Shown: positions 45,240 through 53,631 of the stretch, one piece after another
Numbering within the stretch: the first letter of the stretch is position 1
How the letters are laid out: every line of letters begins with the position of its first letter
NCBI GenBank assembly: GCA_002110465.1
Contig: NEED01000002.1
Span: forward strand, 108,681 to 172,680
Reading direction: 5' to 3'
Source: an unicellular cyanobacterium SU2
Lineage (GTDB): Bacteria; Cyanobacteriota; Cyanobacteriia; Cyanobacteriales; Microcystaceae
DNA: 64,000 nucleotides
Notes under the pieces: generated by a model
Databases searched by the model: none
Told to the model about the DNA's origin: nothing
What the model saw: only the letters and a program-made list of their open reading frames with translations
Position numbers and translations under genes: made by a program

Positions 45240-46496
45240 ATGACCAATCAGATGCAATGGATTAATGCCTTATCTACCCGTCCATCCTTAGAAATGGCAG
45301 TTACAGAAGTGGTAGATAGTGTTAAGCAATCCTTATCTAATTCCCCTGATTTAGGTATCCTATTTATTTCTTCTGCTTATGCTAGTGATTATCCTAGATT
45401 AATTCCCCTTATTCTTGAAAAGTTATCCTTACCTATTTTGATTGGCTGTAGTGGGGGAGGAGTCATTGGGACGAAAAATCCTAACCAGATTATAGAACTC
45501 GAAGGGAAACCTGCTCTAAGTCTCACCGTTGCTAGTTTACCTGGGGTGAATGTTCAAGCTTTCCGTCTCACCCCTGAAACTTTACCTGATTTAGACAGTT
45601 CTCCCGATACTTGGCATGAATTAGTTGGGGTTTCTTCCCAAAAACAACCTCAGTTTATTCTGTTATCCGATCCCTTTTCCCCAGGAATTAATGACTTGTT
45701 AGCTGGACTTGATTTTGCTTACTCAGATTCGGTAAAAGTTGGAGGGTTAGCCAGTACAGGGGTTATGGGGGTTCAAAGTGCTTTGTTCTACCATACCCCA
45801 GATAGTTCAGATTTGGGGCTATATCATCAGGGAACTGTAGGATTGGCCTTGAGTGGGGAGATTATGGTTGAGTCTATTGTGGCTCAAGGATGTCGTCCCA
45901 TTGGTCAGCCCTATCAAATTACCCAAGGGGAACGCAATATTATTTTAGAGTTGACGCAATTACAAGGAAAACCTCAAGCGCAAGTTACTCGCCCTCCTTT
46001 AGAATTTCTCAGGGACTTAATTCAAACCTTAGATGATAATGATCGGCAATTGGCTGAAAATTCTCTCTTTATTGGGGTTGTCAGCGATGAATTTAAGCAA
46101 AATTTGCAACCTGGAGATTTTTTGATTCGTAATTTAGTGGGGGTTGATCCACGAGTCGGGGCGATCGCTATTGGCGATCGCGTTCGTCCAGGTCAAAGAG
46201 TCCAATTCCACCTCCGTGATGCTCAAACCTCGGCCGATGATTTAGGACTTCTGCTCAAAACTTATACTGCCTCTAATGACCCACAAAAGCAAGTTCAAGG
46301 TGCATTAATGTTTTCCTGTTTAGGCAGAGGTGAAGCCCTCTATAACCAGCCAAATTTTGATTCAGCTCTGTTTCGTCGTTATTTCCCTAACTTGCCTTTA
46401 GGGGGCTTTTTCTGCAACGGAGAAATTGGCCCTGTGGGAGGACAAACTTTTTTACATGGTTATACCTCTGTGTTCGCTCTTTTTCGTCACCGCTAG
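45240..46496 (+). CDS. FIST domain protein (FIST_N + FIST_C)
   Basis: 418 residues comprising FIST_N (about 35-230; LGILFISSAYASDYPRLI, LIGCSGGGVIG) and FIST_C (about 240-400; ending LGGFFCNGEIGPVGGQTFLHGYT). FIST is a predicted small-ligand sensor domain, often fused to signalling outputs, but here it stands alone with no kinase or cyclase attached. Cytosolic. The ligand is unknown. The gene contains two HIP1 sites a few bases apart near 46160-46180. Confidence 0.88.
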   Translation: MTNQMQWINALSTRPSLEMAVTEVVDSVKQSLSNSPDLGILFISSAYASDYPRLIPLILEKLSLPILIGCSGGGVIGTKNPNQIIELEGKPALSLTVASLPGVNVQAFRLTPETLPDLDSSPDTWHELVGVSSQKQPQFILLSDPFSPGINDLLAGLDFAYSDSVKVGGLASTGVMGVQSALFYHTPDSSDLGLYHQGTVGLALSGEIMVESIVAQGCRPIGQPYQITQGERNIILELTQLQGKPQAQVTRPPLEFLRDLIQTLDDNDRQLAENSLFIGVVSDEFKQNLQPGDFLIRNLVGVDPRVGAIAIGDRVRPGQRVQFHLRDAQTSADDLGLLLKTYTASNDPQKQVQGALMFSCLGRGEALYNQPNFDSALFRRYFPNLPLGGFFCNGEIGPVGGQTFLHGYTSVFALFRHR

Positions 46497-46514
46497 TTAA
46501 AATCTGAAATTATC

Positions 46515-47150
46515 TTAACGATTTGTTGTTTTCAAACGTTCTGTCAACCGTCGTAAAACCCCATTAATAAAACGATACCCATCATCATCAGAATAACGCT
46601 TAGCCATTTCCACCGCTTCATTAATCGCTACTTTTTGAGGAACATTGAGAAAGAGAATTTCTGCGGCTGCTATCCTTAAAATATCTCGATCAATTTTTGG
46701 TAAACGACTTAATTGCCAATCAACAAGAACGGCTTCAAGGTGTTGGTCAATTTCAAGTCGGCGACGATAAACTGTGCCAATTAACTCTAAGGCATATTCG
46801 CGCACTTCGTACTGACTCGAAAGCTGAATCATTTGGGGGAGTTCAATGGCATAGCCCATACGATTGATGGCTCCTTTGGCTAGTTCGAGTGCTTCAGATA
46901 CCATAACCTTGGCACTTTGGACATCAGCAGCCTGAGTTTCACTTTTTAACAGTCGTTCATTACTGCGTGTTATCTCTGCAGCGGCGGTTTCTAAAATATC
47001 TTGTCCTTCTGTTGTTAAGGTACGAATTGCAGCTAAGACTAAATTACTTAACTCCTGTTGTTCAAGTTTTTCGGAACTTCCTTTAATTTGACTTAAGCTT
47101 AACAGAGCTAACTCACGAGAAATTCGGCGGGGTTTTTGATTTAGAAACAT
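46515..47150 (-). CDS. nusB: Transcription antitermination factor NusB
   Basis: RNA-binding factor that works with NusE (S10) on boxA during rRNA antitermination. At 211 residues it is longer than the E. coli protein because of a helical insertion of about 60 residues after the N-terminal [15 protein letters not shown] helix, normal for cyanobacteria. The C-terminal core ([40 protein letters not shown]) is intact. Converges with the FIST gene, leaving only an 18-bp gap. Confidence 0.93.
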   Translation of the reverse strand: MFLNQKPRRISRELALLSLSQIKGSSEKLEQQELSNLVLAAIRTLTTEGQDILETAAAEITRSNERLLKSETQAADVQSAKVMVSEALELAKGAINRMGYAIELPQMIQLSSQYEVREYALELIGTVYRRRLEIDQHLEAVLVDWQLSRLPKIDRDILRIAAAEILFLNVPQKVAINEAVEMAKRYSDDDGYRFINGVLRRLTERLKTTNR

Positions 47151-47190
47151 AGTTTGATGAACTCAGAAGTCAGAGTTTGTAGAGACGCTT

Positions 47191-47224
47191 GTAGTCAGCC
47201 CTGAAAGGCTGAAGCACCAACTAC
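47191..47224. repeat. GTAGT...ACTAC-flanked hairpin repeat
   Basis: AGCC-CTGAA-AGGCT hairpin flanked by GTAGT and ACTAC, related to the longer copy at 26490-26547. It lies upstream of nusB and next to the insertion sequence. Confidence 0.5.
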
Positions 47225-47317
47225 CTATTATTGAACCATCTTAGTTGTATCAATCAAATATAAGCTGTTGTTGAGTTCTCCGAGTGCTAAAGCAACTGGG
47301 ATTCTAAGCGGATGATG

Positions 47318-48241
47318 TTACGCGCCACGGGGCTTATAAAGGGGCGAATGCGATTCGCCCCACAGCCCCTTATAAATGGACGCTTCACAACGCTTACGAT
47401 AAGATCGAGAAAGTCTGTCTAAATCATATCGTTGTGGGAGACTCAAAACTCCCCTACTCACCTTAGCTAAAGAAACTTTTAGCTGTGTGATTACCTTTGT
47501 GATAATATTAGCTGAACCATTACAATCAGCATTAATCAATTGACCGCTAGAAGCCTGATATAATCCTCTTTTAATTCTTTTTCCTGATGGTTGCCACCCG
47601 TCAGGTTTTTTACCAACAGTAGGTAGCAAATTATTATCTAAAAAAGAAGCTTTAGAAGTGTAACTTTCCTCAGTCTCAATAAATCTGATGCCGTATTTTT
47701 CACAAAATTGAGCAATACGATTTTTAAGCTTTGCTGTAGGAATCTGAACAAATTCTTGATTGTTCTTTTTCCCTATGTTAATTGAGTCCTTTTGACGTTG
47801 ATTCCAACCAAATACAATAATAGAAATGTCATTCTGAAGACACCAATTAATGATGAATCTTGCTGCTTTATTAACATCATCCCTCATTTGCCGGTTACGC
47901 TTTTCGGTCAAAAAGGACAATTCATCATCCCAATAATCTTGAGCTTTACCCTTTTTGATTTGAGCAACGCGTTTATTATACCATTGGTTCTGAGACTTAA
48001 CTTTTTTCCCATTAATAATCAACGATTTCCCTGTATTAGAAACACAGGTTAACCAGTTATCAAGTCCATGATCTATTCCCAAAACATTTAGATTGGGATT
48101 GACTTTTTTGACTTCGTTTTGCTTATAAACACACTCAAGATAAAAGCAGTTAGCTAATTTGTTAGCTTCTGAACAGATAAACTCAAGGATTGCTGTAATG
48201 TCGCCTGAAGCATGAATTAGATTTTGTTGACATCCGTACAT
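47318..48241 (-). CDS. tnpB: TnpB-family RNA-guided nuclease, internally deleted
   Basis: The 307-residue frame keeps the start of the family (MYGCQQNLIHASGDITAILE) and the RuvC-like half. Catalytic-type residues are Asp57 (GIDHGLDNWLT), the Glu of TEESYTSK (about 190-197) and Asp239 (NADCNGSANI). Between residues 31 and 33 the chain jumps from KLAN to FYLECVYKQ; about 100 residues present in ~400-residue relatives (part of the WED/REC, DNA- and RNA-binding lobe) are missing without loss of frame. It is therefore probably inactive or altered. This subgroup lacks the usual CXXC zinc finger. Confidence 0.72.
   Translation of the reverse strand: MYGCQQNLIHASGDITAILEFICSEANKLANCFYLECVYKQNEVKKVNPNLNVLGIDHGLDNWLTCVSNTGKSLIINGKKVKSQNQWYNKRVAQIKKGKAQDYWDDELSFLTEKRNRQMRDDVNKAARFIINWCLQNDISIIVFGWNQRQKDSINIGKKNNQEFVQIPTAKLKNRIAQFCEKYGIRFIETEESYTSKASFLDNNLLPTVGKKPDGWQPSGKRIKRGLYQASSGQLINADCNGSANIITKVITQLKVSLAKVSRGVLSLPQRYDLDRLSRSYRKRCEASIYKGLWGESHSPLYKPRGA
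47329..47369 (-). ncRNA. Candidate omega-RNA (TnpB guide RNA) scaffold hairpins
   Basis: The 3' end of tnpB contains an inner perfect stem (GGGGCGAA/TTCGCCCC, 5-base loop) inside an outer stem (GGGGCT/AGCCCC). In IS200/IS605 elements the guide RNA is made from the tnpB 3' end and right end, which fits this position. The assignment is by location and structure only. Confidence 0.35.
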
Positions 48242-48275
48242 AAACTTACCCCCTGTTGATATCGCTTTAGAGATA

Positions 48276-48497
48276 ATGCCAGACCATATTCACTTATTTA
48301 TAGAAAGTCCCCCCACTTTTTCACCTTCTGTTATTATTAAGCGGATTAAAGGAAGACTTTCTCATCATCTAAGAAAAGAATTTCCTGAGTTATTAAAACT
48401 TCCTACTTTATGGACACCTAGTTACTTCTGCGCTACGACTCGAGCAGCTTCAACTGAAACAATTAAGAAGTATATTGAAAATCAAAAAGGTAAATGA
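48276..48497 (+). pseudogene. tnpA: N-terminally truncated TnpA (Y1 HUH transposase)
   Basis: 73 residues retain the HUH metal motif (PDHIHLFIE; His4 and His6 of the remnant) and the catalytic Tyr66 in ETIKKYIENQ. The matching reading continues upstream only for a few codons (DIALEIMPDH) before similarity ends; about 50-60 N-terminal residues of the normal ~130 are missing. Divergent from tnpB, whose start is 35 bp away, so the deletion removed the tnpA 5' end. Confidence 0.72.
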
Positions 48498-48574
48498 GAC
48501 TGCAAGTTAAAACTTGCTTTCGCTCCACTGCCCGCCGTTAAAACGGACGATGCTCACTCTCGCTCAAAAGCTTT

Positions 48575-49315
48575 TTAGGTTTCTTCTTCTACAGACATCG
48601 CATGAGTCGGTTCTTGAATGATAGGACTATCTAGAGCTACTGGCTTTTGATTACGAGATTTAGACAACGGAACCGAAACCGATGCAGTGGTCTGGGGACT
48701 GACGATACCACCAGAAATGAGAACTTTAAAGGCATCCTCAATGGAAATAGGCAAGTTAATCACATCATTTTCAGGAATAATTGCATACCATCCAGAAGTG
48801 GGATTAGGGGTCGTTGGGATAAAGACACTCAGCATTTGCTCACTCAAATGGTCTTGCAGTTGAGGACTCAAGGTTCCTGTCACAAAACCAAGACTCCAAA
48901 CCCCTTGTCTAGGATATTCAACCATGACAACTCGGCGAAACTTGCTTTTAGAATCTTTAAACAGGGTTTCTAGAATCTGTTGAAGGGTTTTATAAACTGC
49001 TCCAGCCAAGGGAATCGATTGTAAAATCCGTTCTCCTACATCCAATAACCAGCGACCTGCAATATTCCGAGCCATTAACCCAATAATCAAAATACACAAG
49101 AGGGGAACAGCAAAACCTACTAATAAGTTAAGACAATAGCTCAAAATCGGGTCAAGGCCATCAAACGGATTAAGCTGCTTGGGAATTTGCGTCAGCAGAT
49201 TGATCACCCACGCGGCAATGGTTATGGTTAGCCAAATGGTTGTTGCCAGGGGGATCACCACTAATAAACCGGCAATTAGATCGTTTTTGAGATCTTGCTT
49301 GAAGCGTTGAAGCAC
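48575..49315 (-). CDS. DUF502 family membrane protein
   Basis: 246 residues with two N-terminal membrane helices (about 12-38 and 55-82), followed by a soluble domain with the family block GERILQSIPLAGAVYKTLQQILETL and VVMVEYPRQGVWSLGFVTG, then FIPTTPNPTSGWYAIIPE. The start is GTG. Homologues occur in bacteria and plants (LCV-like proteins), with a suggested role in membrane trafficking or permeability; function here unknown. The tail is polar and acidic. Confidence 0.87.
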   Translation of the reverse strand: MLQRFKQDLKNDLIAGLLVVIPLATTIWLTITIAAWVINLLTQIPKQLNPFDGLDPILSYCLNLLVGFAVPLLCILIIGLMARNIAGRWLLDVGERILQSIPLAGAVYKTLQQILETLFKDSKSKFRRVVMVEYPRQGVWSLGFVTGTLSPQLQDHLSEQMLSVFIPTTPNPTSGWYAIIPENDVINLPISIEDAFKVLISGGIVSPQTTASVSVPLSKSRNQKPVALDSPIIQEPTHAMSVEEET

Positions 49316-49439
49316 GTCCGCAAACTCTTCTATCAGAAGGAAATTAACCTTATCTATAGTATCACAGTTGACTAAAGGTGTATGAGCAATGAGGAAAACT
49401 GAATCTTTATTCGATGCCTCACTGCCCTATTTTCTTGTT

Positions 49440-50261
49440 TTAGCTTTTAGGTGCTTTCGGTTGACTCATTTTTACAGTGCCACCGATCATTATCATTCTG
49501 AATCCAATCCAGCCAACAGCACTATAAACAATAGCCAGCATTAGGCTGCTTAGCCCGACTCGCAAACTTTGCTTAAGAGCTTGGGTTTTAGCTTGGGTTT
49601 CAGCTTGTTTGCGTCGATCAATTAATTGAGTTTGCAATTGTTTTGTTAACTCATCAATACGATTTTTGTATTCTGTCGGATTTTTGGATAAATCTCGTAA
49701 TTGTTCGAGCTGACTCCGTTGTTGTCTTAACTGTTCTATCTGTTGCGGGTTGAGATTTCTTCCTTGAACCTCTCCTGATTCAACCACTTGATTTAACTGT
49801 TGAATTTGTTGGTTAAGACGTTCGGGATTTTGAGATAATTGATCAATTTGGCTCAAAAAGGCTTGGATTTGGTTCGCTCCTTCCCCAGCACCCTGGTTAA
49901 TTTGGGCAAGAGCATCAACTTTGGCTTGATTCAAATTATTTAGATGGAGAGGAACCATTAATAGAAAGACAAGTCCCAAGATCGTGGCTAAAACATAGGT
50001 CGGGACTCGCAGGTCGAATCTCGATAATTTCCCAGAGATTGGAGCGTTTAGGCTATCGATCCAATAACCAACGAGAATAAAGGCTATCCCAACCAAAGGA
50101 ACAACGCCACGATCCACAATGCTAGTCACTAAGCTAATTTGCCACTGGGAACTTTGCCAATTTAAAGGGATAGCCAGGGTAAGGTAGTCCAATAAAGAGG
50201 AAAGGATGAAGACTACACCGATTAGTTTAAGGCAAAGAGAGGTGAAACCTGAGTTATTCAT
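49440..50261 (-). CDS. HpsJ-like membrane protein with coiled coil
   Basis: 273 residues: hydrophobic helices at about 10-30, 45-65 and 85-105, a long Gln/Leu-rich coiled coil at about 110-220 (QIQQLNQVVESGEV, LEQLRDLSKNP) on one side of the membrane, and a last helix at about 235-258. The layout is that of the cyanobacterial HpsJ family, named from hormogonium polysaccharide genes, but many unicellular species carry it without the hps cluster. Function here is uncertain; possibly envelope or secretion related. Confidence 0.75.
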   Translation of the reverse strand: MNNSGFTSLCLKLIGVVFILSSLLDYLTLAIPLNWQSSQWQISLVTSIVDRGVVPLVGIAFILVGYWIDSLNAPISGKLSRFDLRVPTYVLATILGLVFLLMVPLHLNNLNQAKVDALAQINQGAGEGANQIQAFLSQIDQLSQNPERLNQQIQQLNQVVESGEVQGRNLNPQQIEQLRQQRSQLEQLRDLSKNPTEYKNRIDELTKQLQTQLIDRRKQAETQAKTQALKQSLRVGLSSLMLAIVYSAVGWIGFRMIMIGGTVKMSQPKAPKS

Positions 50262-50586
50262 GATTATTTACTAAAATTTAAGGTGATTTTTTGACAAGAC
50301 TCAACGAAATCACAAACGGGAAAACTCATATAAAGTTTGATCTGTGATTAATTTTCGTTAGGGATTGGTCATCAGCTTTTAAGGATATTTAATAATTTGC
50401 CTATAATTATTGTCCCTAATTGGGAACTTGACCAATGAGCTTAAAAGATTAGGGGCAAATTGGCAAGGAGAACCATTACTGTCAATATGATAGTAGGTAA
50501 TTCCCATTAGGTAAGATAGCCAATAGCTCGGCATAGCGTCGGTGAGCGTGTCTTAAAATGTGGTAGGCTAACCCGATTCAAGACTA
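50262..50586. other. Intergenic region upstream of pgl, no gene seen
   Basis: A 325-bp AT-rich gap between the divergent HpsJ-like and pgl genes. No reading frame or repeat stands out; an antisense frame entering it from pgl (50507-50842) is a shadow. Confidence 0.5.
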
Positions 50587-51309
50587 ATGAAAAAATTAAT
50601 TGAAGTATTGTCTGATAAATCTGCTCTAATCGAGCGATCGCTGTCCCTGACAGTCGAAAAAATAACCAATGCTGTTGAACAAAGGGGGAAATGTACCCTC
50701 GCTCTCGCTGGAGGCAGCACTCCCAAACCTTTGTATGAATCTCTGGCCAAGCAATCCTTACCTTGGGACAAAATCCACATTTTCTGGGGAGATGAGCGTT
50801 ATGTGAGTCCTGAACATCAAGACAGTAACCAACGCATGGCACGTCAAGCTTGGCTCAATCATGTTGCTATTCCAGCAGAAAATATTCACCCAATGCCAAC
50901 CGAGGCTGGAGATCCCGCCCTAGATGCCCAAACCCACGAAGCCCACATTAGAGAGTTTTTTCAAGTAAGTCCAGGGGAGTTTCCGTCTTTGGATCTAGTG
51001 TTACTTGGTATGGGGGATGATGGCCATACAGCCTCCTTGTTCCCCCACACAGAAGCCTTGAAGGTCAGCGATCGCCTAATTACTGTCGGCAACAAAGATG
51101 GTCAACCTCGCCTAACGTTTACGATTCCTTTAATCAATCAATCTCACTGTGTCATGTTCATCGTCGCTGGAGAAAATAAACGTCCAGCTTTAGCTCAAAT
51201 TATGGCTTCTGAAGCTGATGAAATAGCTTATCCATCAAGATCAATCAATCCTCAAGGTGAACTTTGGTGGTTGCTCGATGAAGCGGCTGGGGCTGATCTA
51301 AAAAGTTAA
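50587..51309 (+). CDS. pgl: 6-phosphogluconolactonase
   Basis: Hydrolyses 6-phosphogluconolactone in the oxidative pentose phosphate pathway, the main NADPH source in the dark. 240 residues of the SugB/DevB type, with LALAGGSTPKPLYESLA, the WDKIHIFWGDERYV block and LVLLGMGDDGHTASLFP. Full length and cytosolic. Neither zwf nor gnd is adjacent. Confidence 0.95.
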   Translation: MKKLIEVLSDKSALIERSLSLTVEKITNAVEQRGKCTLALAGGSTPKPLYESLAKQSLPWDKIHIFWGDERYVSPEHQDSNQRMARQAWLNHVAIPAENIHPMPTEAGDPALDAQTHEAHIREFFQVSPGEFPSLDLVLLGMGDDGHTASLFPHTEALKVSDRLITVGNKDGQPRLTFTIPLINQSHCVMFIVAGENKRPALAQIMASEADEIAYPSRSINPQGELWWLLDEAAGADLKS

Positions 51310-51421
51310 AATATATATATGGTGATGATGATCGTCATTATCAGTTTTTAAGAGAAGAAGTGGGAAAACTAACATATCATTAAGCTTTTGTCTTTATTCA
51401 GTCTTTCCCCTCTTCATCATT

Positions 51422-51456
51422 ATTCTAAAATCTGCATTCTAAATTCTACGTTCTGC
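51422..51456. repeat. ATTCTRM heptamer repeat, copy 4 (5 units)
   Basis: ATTCTAA, AATCTGC, ATTCTAA, ATTCTAC and GTTCTGC in tandem between pgl and the site-2 protease gene. Confidence 0.75.
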
Positions 51457-51527
51457 TACAACTATCCCACGGATGAAAATCCCCTTGGTGATCTACTCAA
51501 CCTAGCGCAATTAACCCCTACCAACCT

Positions 51528-52781
51528 ATGCAAGGAAAATGGCAAATTGGTTCTTTACTAGGAATCCCTCTGTATCTTGATTCCTCTTGGTTTTTAATTT
51601 TAATTTTAGTCACCCTTGTTAATGCTAAAGATATTACAAATAAAGGATTAGCGGGAAATATACCAGGTTTAGGGTTGTTGGCTGGATTAATTATGGCTTT
51701 TTTGCTGTTCGGTTCAGTTTTACTCCACGAATTAGGACATAGTTTGGTAGCCCGCGCCCAAGGGACTAAGGTTAATTCTATTACCCTGTTCCTATTTGGA
51801 GGAGTGGCATCGATTGAACATGAATCAAAGACCCCAACGGGAGCTTTTTGGGTAGCGATCGCAGGTCCGTTGGTGAGTTTGACTTTGTTTATCGTCTTTT
51901 TTGGTCTCACTCAATGGATTAATACCATGAACGTTTCCTTCTCTATAACGAGGAATTGGGGTAATCTTGGGGAGCTATTAAGGTATATCATGGAGGATAT
52001 TGGGCGAATTAATTTGGTATTAGGGATTTTTAATTTAATTCCAGGGCTACCGCTTGATGGCGGCCAAATTTTAAAGGCTATTGTCTGGAAAGCGACGGGC
52101 GATCGCTTACAAGGGGTGCGTTGGGCCGCAGCTAGTGGAAAATTAATTGGTTGGTTGGGAATCTCAACCGGACTCTTTCTGGTCTTAGTAACAGGAGCCT
52201 TAAGTTCTGTGTGGCTTGCCTTGATTGGTTGGTTTATTCTACGGAATGCCGACAATTATGACCGCTTAACCTCCCTACAAGAAAGTTTGCTAAAAATAGT
52301 GGCTGCTGAGGCTATGACCCATGAGTTTCGGGTAATTAATGGGAATCTTACTCTCCATCAATTTACGGAAGGATATATTATCAAGGATTTTAATGCGTCT
52401 ATTGCTTACTATGCCGCCTCTGAGGGACGTTACCGAGGTTTAATTCGCATCGAAGATTTACAGTTCCTAGAACGCAGTGACTGGGATGAAAAAATCCTAA
52501 CTGACATTGCTCATCCTTTAACAGAGATTCCTTCAGTTTCCGAAAAAACTCTTCTGATAGACGTAATTAAGCAACTAGAATTAACGTCTGATAATCGTTT
52601 AACGGTTCTGTCTCCGGCCGGTGCTGTGGCAGGAGTAGTTGATCGCGCAGATATTGTTAAAGCGGTGGCAACCTATCATAACCTTCCTATTCCTGACAGT
52701 GAAATTAAGCGAATTAAAGCCGAAGGAACCTATCCTCCTTATTTACAGTTACCTGCCATTGTAAAAAGTTTTCAAGATTGA
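51528..52781 (+). CDS. Site-2 protease family metalloprotease with CBS domains
   Basis: An intramembrane zinc protease of 417 residues. The membrane part has HELGH (residues 67-71) and the third ligand in LPLDGGQ (Asp177). Residues about 255-400 form a CBS pair (LTDIAHPLTEIPSV, TVLSPAGAVAGVVDRADIVKA). This is the SREBP-type S2P/rip subgroup with C-terminal CBS domains, which sense adenosyl ligands. S2Ps cut membrane-bound regulators; the substrate is unknown. Confidence 0.92.
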   Translation: MQGKWQIGSLLGIPLYLDSSWFLILILVTLVNAKDITNKGLAGNIPGLGLLAGLIMAFLLFGSVLLHELGHSLVARAQGTKVNSITLFLFGGVASIEHESKTPTGAFWVAIAGPLVSLTLFIVFFGLTQWINTMNVSFSITRNWGNLGELLRYIMEDIGRINLVLGIFNLIPGLPLDGGQILKAIVWKATGDRLQGVRWAAASGKLIGWLGISTGLFLVLVTGALSSVWLALIGWFILRNADNYDRLTSLQESLLKIVAAEAMTHEFRVINGNLTLHQFTEGYIIKDFNASIAYYAASEGRYRGLIRIEDLQFLERSDWDEKILTDIAHPLTEIPSVSEKTLLIDVIKQLELTSDNRLTVLSPAGAVAGVVDRADIVKAVATYHNLPIPDSEIKRIKAEGTYPPYLQLPAIVKSFQD

Positions 52782-52903
52782 AAAATATACTAATAGAATT
52801 TATTTTATACTCTGAAAAAATATCATAATACTTGTGGAAATATAAGTATGAAAGAAGTAATAAATATTAGAAATAAAAATGCTTTAATTGTTGAATTGAT
52901 TAT

Positions 52904-53344
52904 GTGAATACTGGGAATAGAGTAAAATATCTTTTTTTCTGGGGACATAAAAAAGAATTAAATATATCTAAATCCTGTTTAAGTCAGTGGTATGATGCCC
53001 CCTTTAAGATAAATAATATAGTCTATAAAATGGCTGAACATTATATGATGTCGGAAAAAGCATTGTTATTTTGTGATCAAGAAATATACCAAAAAATTAT
53101 CCAGGCAAATCATCCAAGTGAAGCCAAAAAATTGGGACGAATTGTTAAAAATTTTGATCAAGAAATATGGAGAAATAACCGTTCAAATATAGTTATTAAA
53201 GGTAATTTGGCTAAATTTAGTCAAAATACCGATCTTAAAGAATTTTTGATGAAGACAGGTGATCGAGTTTTGGTAGAACCAAGTCCTAGAGATATAGCAG
53301 TCGCCAAAACAGTTAGGACATTTTTCCGTTCCCTATTCCCTTGA
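52904..53344 (+). pseudogene. C-terminally truncated NADAR (YbiA-like) gene
   Basis: NADAR proteins cleave N-glycosidic bonds of ADP-ribosyl or riboflavin-pathway compounds. Here YLFFWGHKKEL, the YKMAEHYMMSEKA helix with the conserved Glu, AKKLGRIVKNFDQEIW, and LAKFSQNTDLKEFLMKTGDR follow the family. After EPSPRD the expected WGIG-x-NxLG active-site end is replaced by AVAKTVRTFFRSLFP and a stop; about 30-35 residues are missing. The frame opens only at a GTG without a ribosome-binding site. It is more AT-rich than its neighbours, which suggests recent acquisition and decay. Confidence 0.62.
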
Positions 53345-53366
53345 AAAAATAGTCTAGGGTGCCCCA

Positions 53367-53384
53367 AGCAACCTGGCGGTTGCT
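53367..53384. terminator. AGCAACC-TGGC-GGTTGCT hairpin
   Basis: A perfect 7-bp stem with a 4-base loop 23 bp past the NADAR remnant's stop. No U-run follows, so it may be a terminator relic or the edge of a lost element. Confidence 0.35.
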
Positions 53385-53631
53385 ATAACTGCTTAAGAAT
53401 TCATTTAATCTCTTTTAAAATTTAGTTTTTATGTACTAGTACAAGATGTCAGTAGATGTAATTCTCACAACTAATTGCTGATTGCTATATCTGTGTTCAC
53501 ACTCACCAAATTTCCTAAGCTTCCCATACAATAAAAGAAGACAAAAAATCTTTAAGATTTATATTCGACCCAAACTCTCCTGATGAAAAATTGGGACATT
53601 ATCAAATTGTTTTTTGTATCACCAATCGGTT

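Larger units (their letters stand above)
47318..48560. mobile_element. Decayed IS200/IS605-type insertion sequence
   Basis: A divergent tnpB (minus) and tnpA (plus) pair flanked by palindromes, the organisation of the IS605 family. Nested hairpins at 47329-47369 lie on the tnpB side, and two hairpins with TAAA loops (GCAAGT-TAAA-ACTTGC at 48502-48517, CCGT-TAAA-ACGG at 48535-48546) on the tnpA side. Both genes are incomplete, so transposition by itself is unlikely. Such elements move without target duplication, so the exact ends cannot be read from one copy and the coordinates are approximate. Confidence 0.75.

Noticed and set aside
47318..48560. Intact autonomous IS605 element
   Set aside because: Both tnpA and tnpB lack essential parts, so it is described as decayed.
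50507..50842. 111-codon minus-strand frame over the pgl start
   Set aside because: Overlaps conserved pgl codons; low similarity to anything and no start signal.
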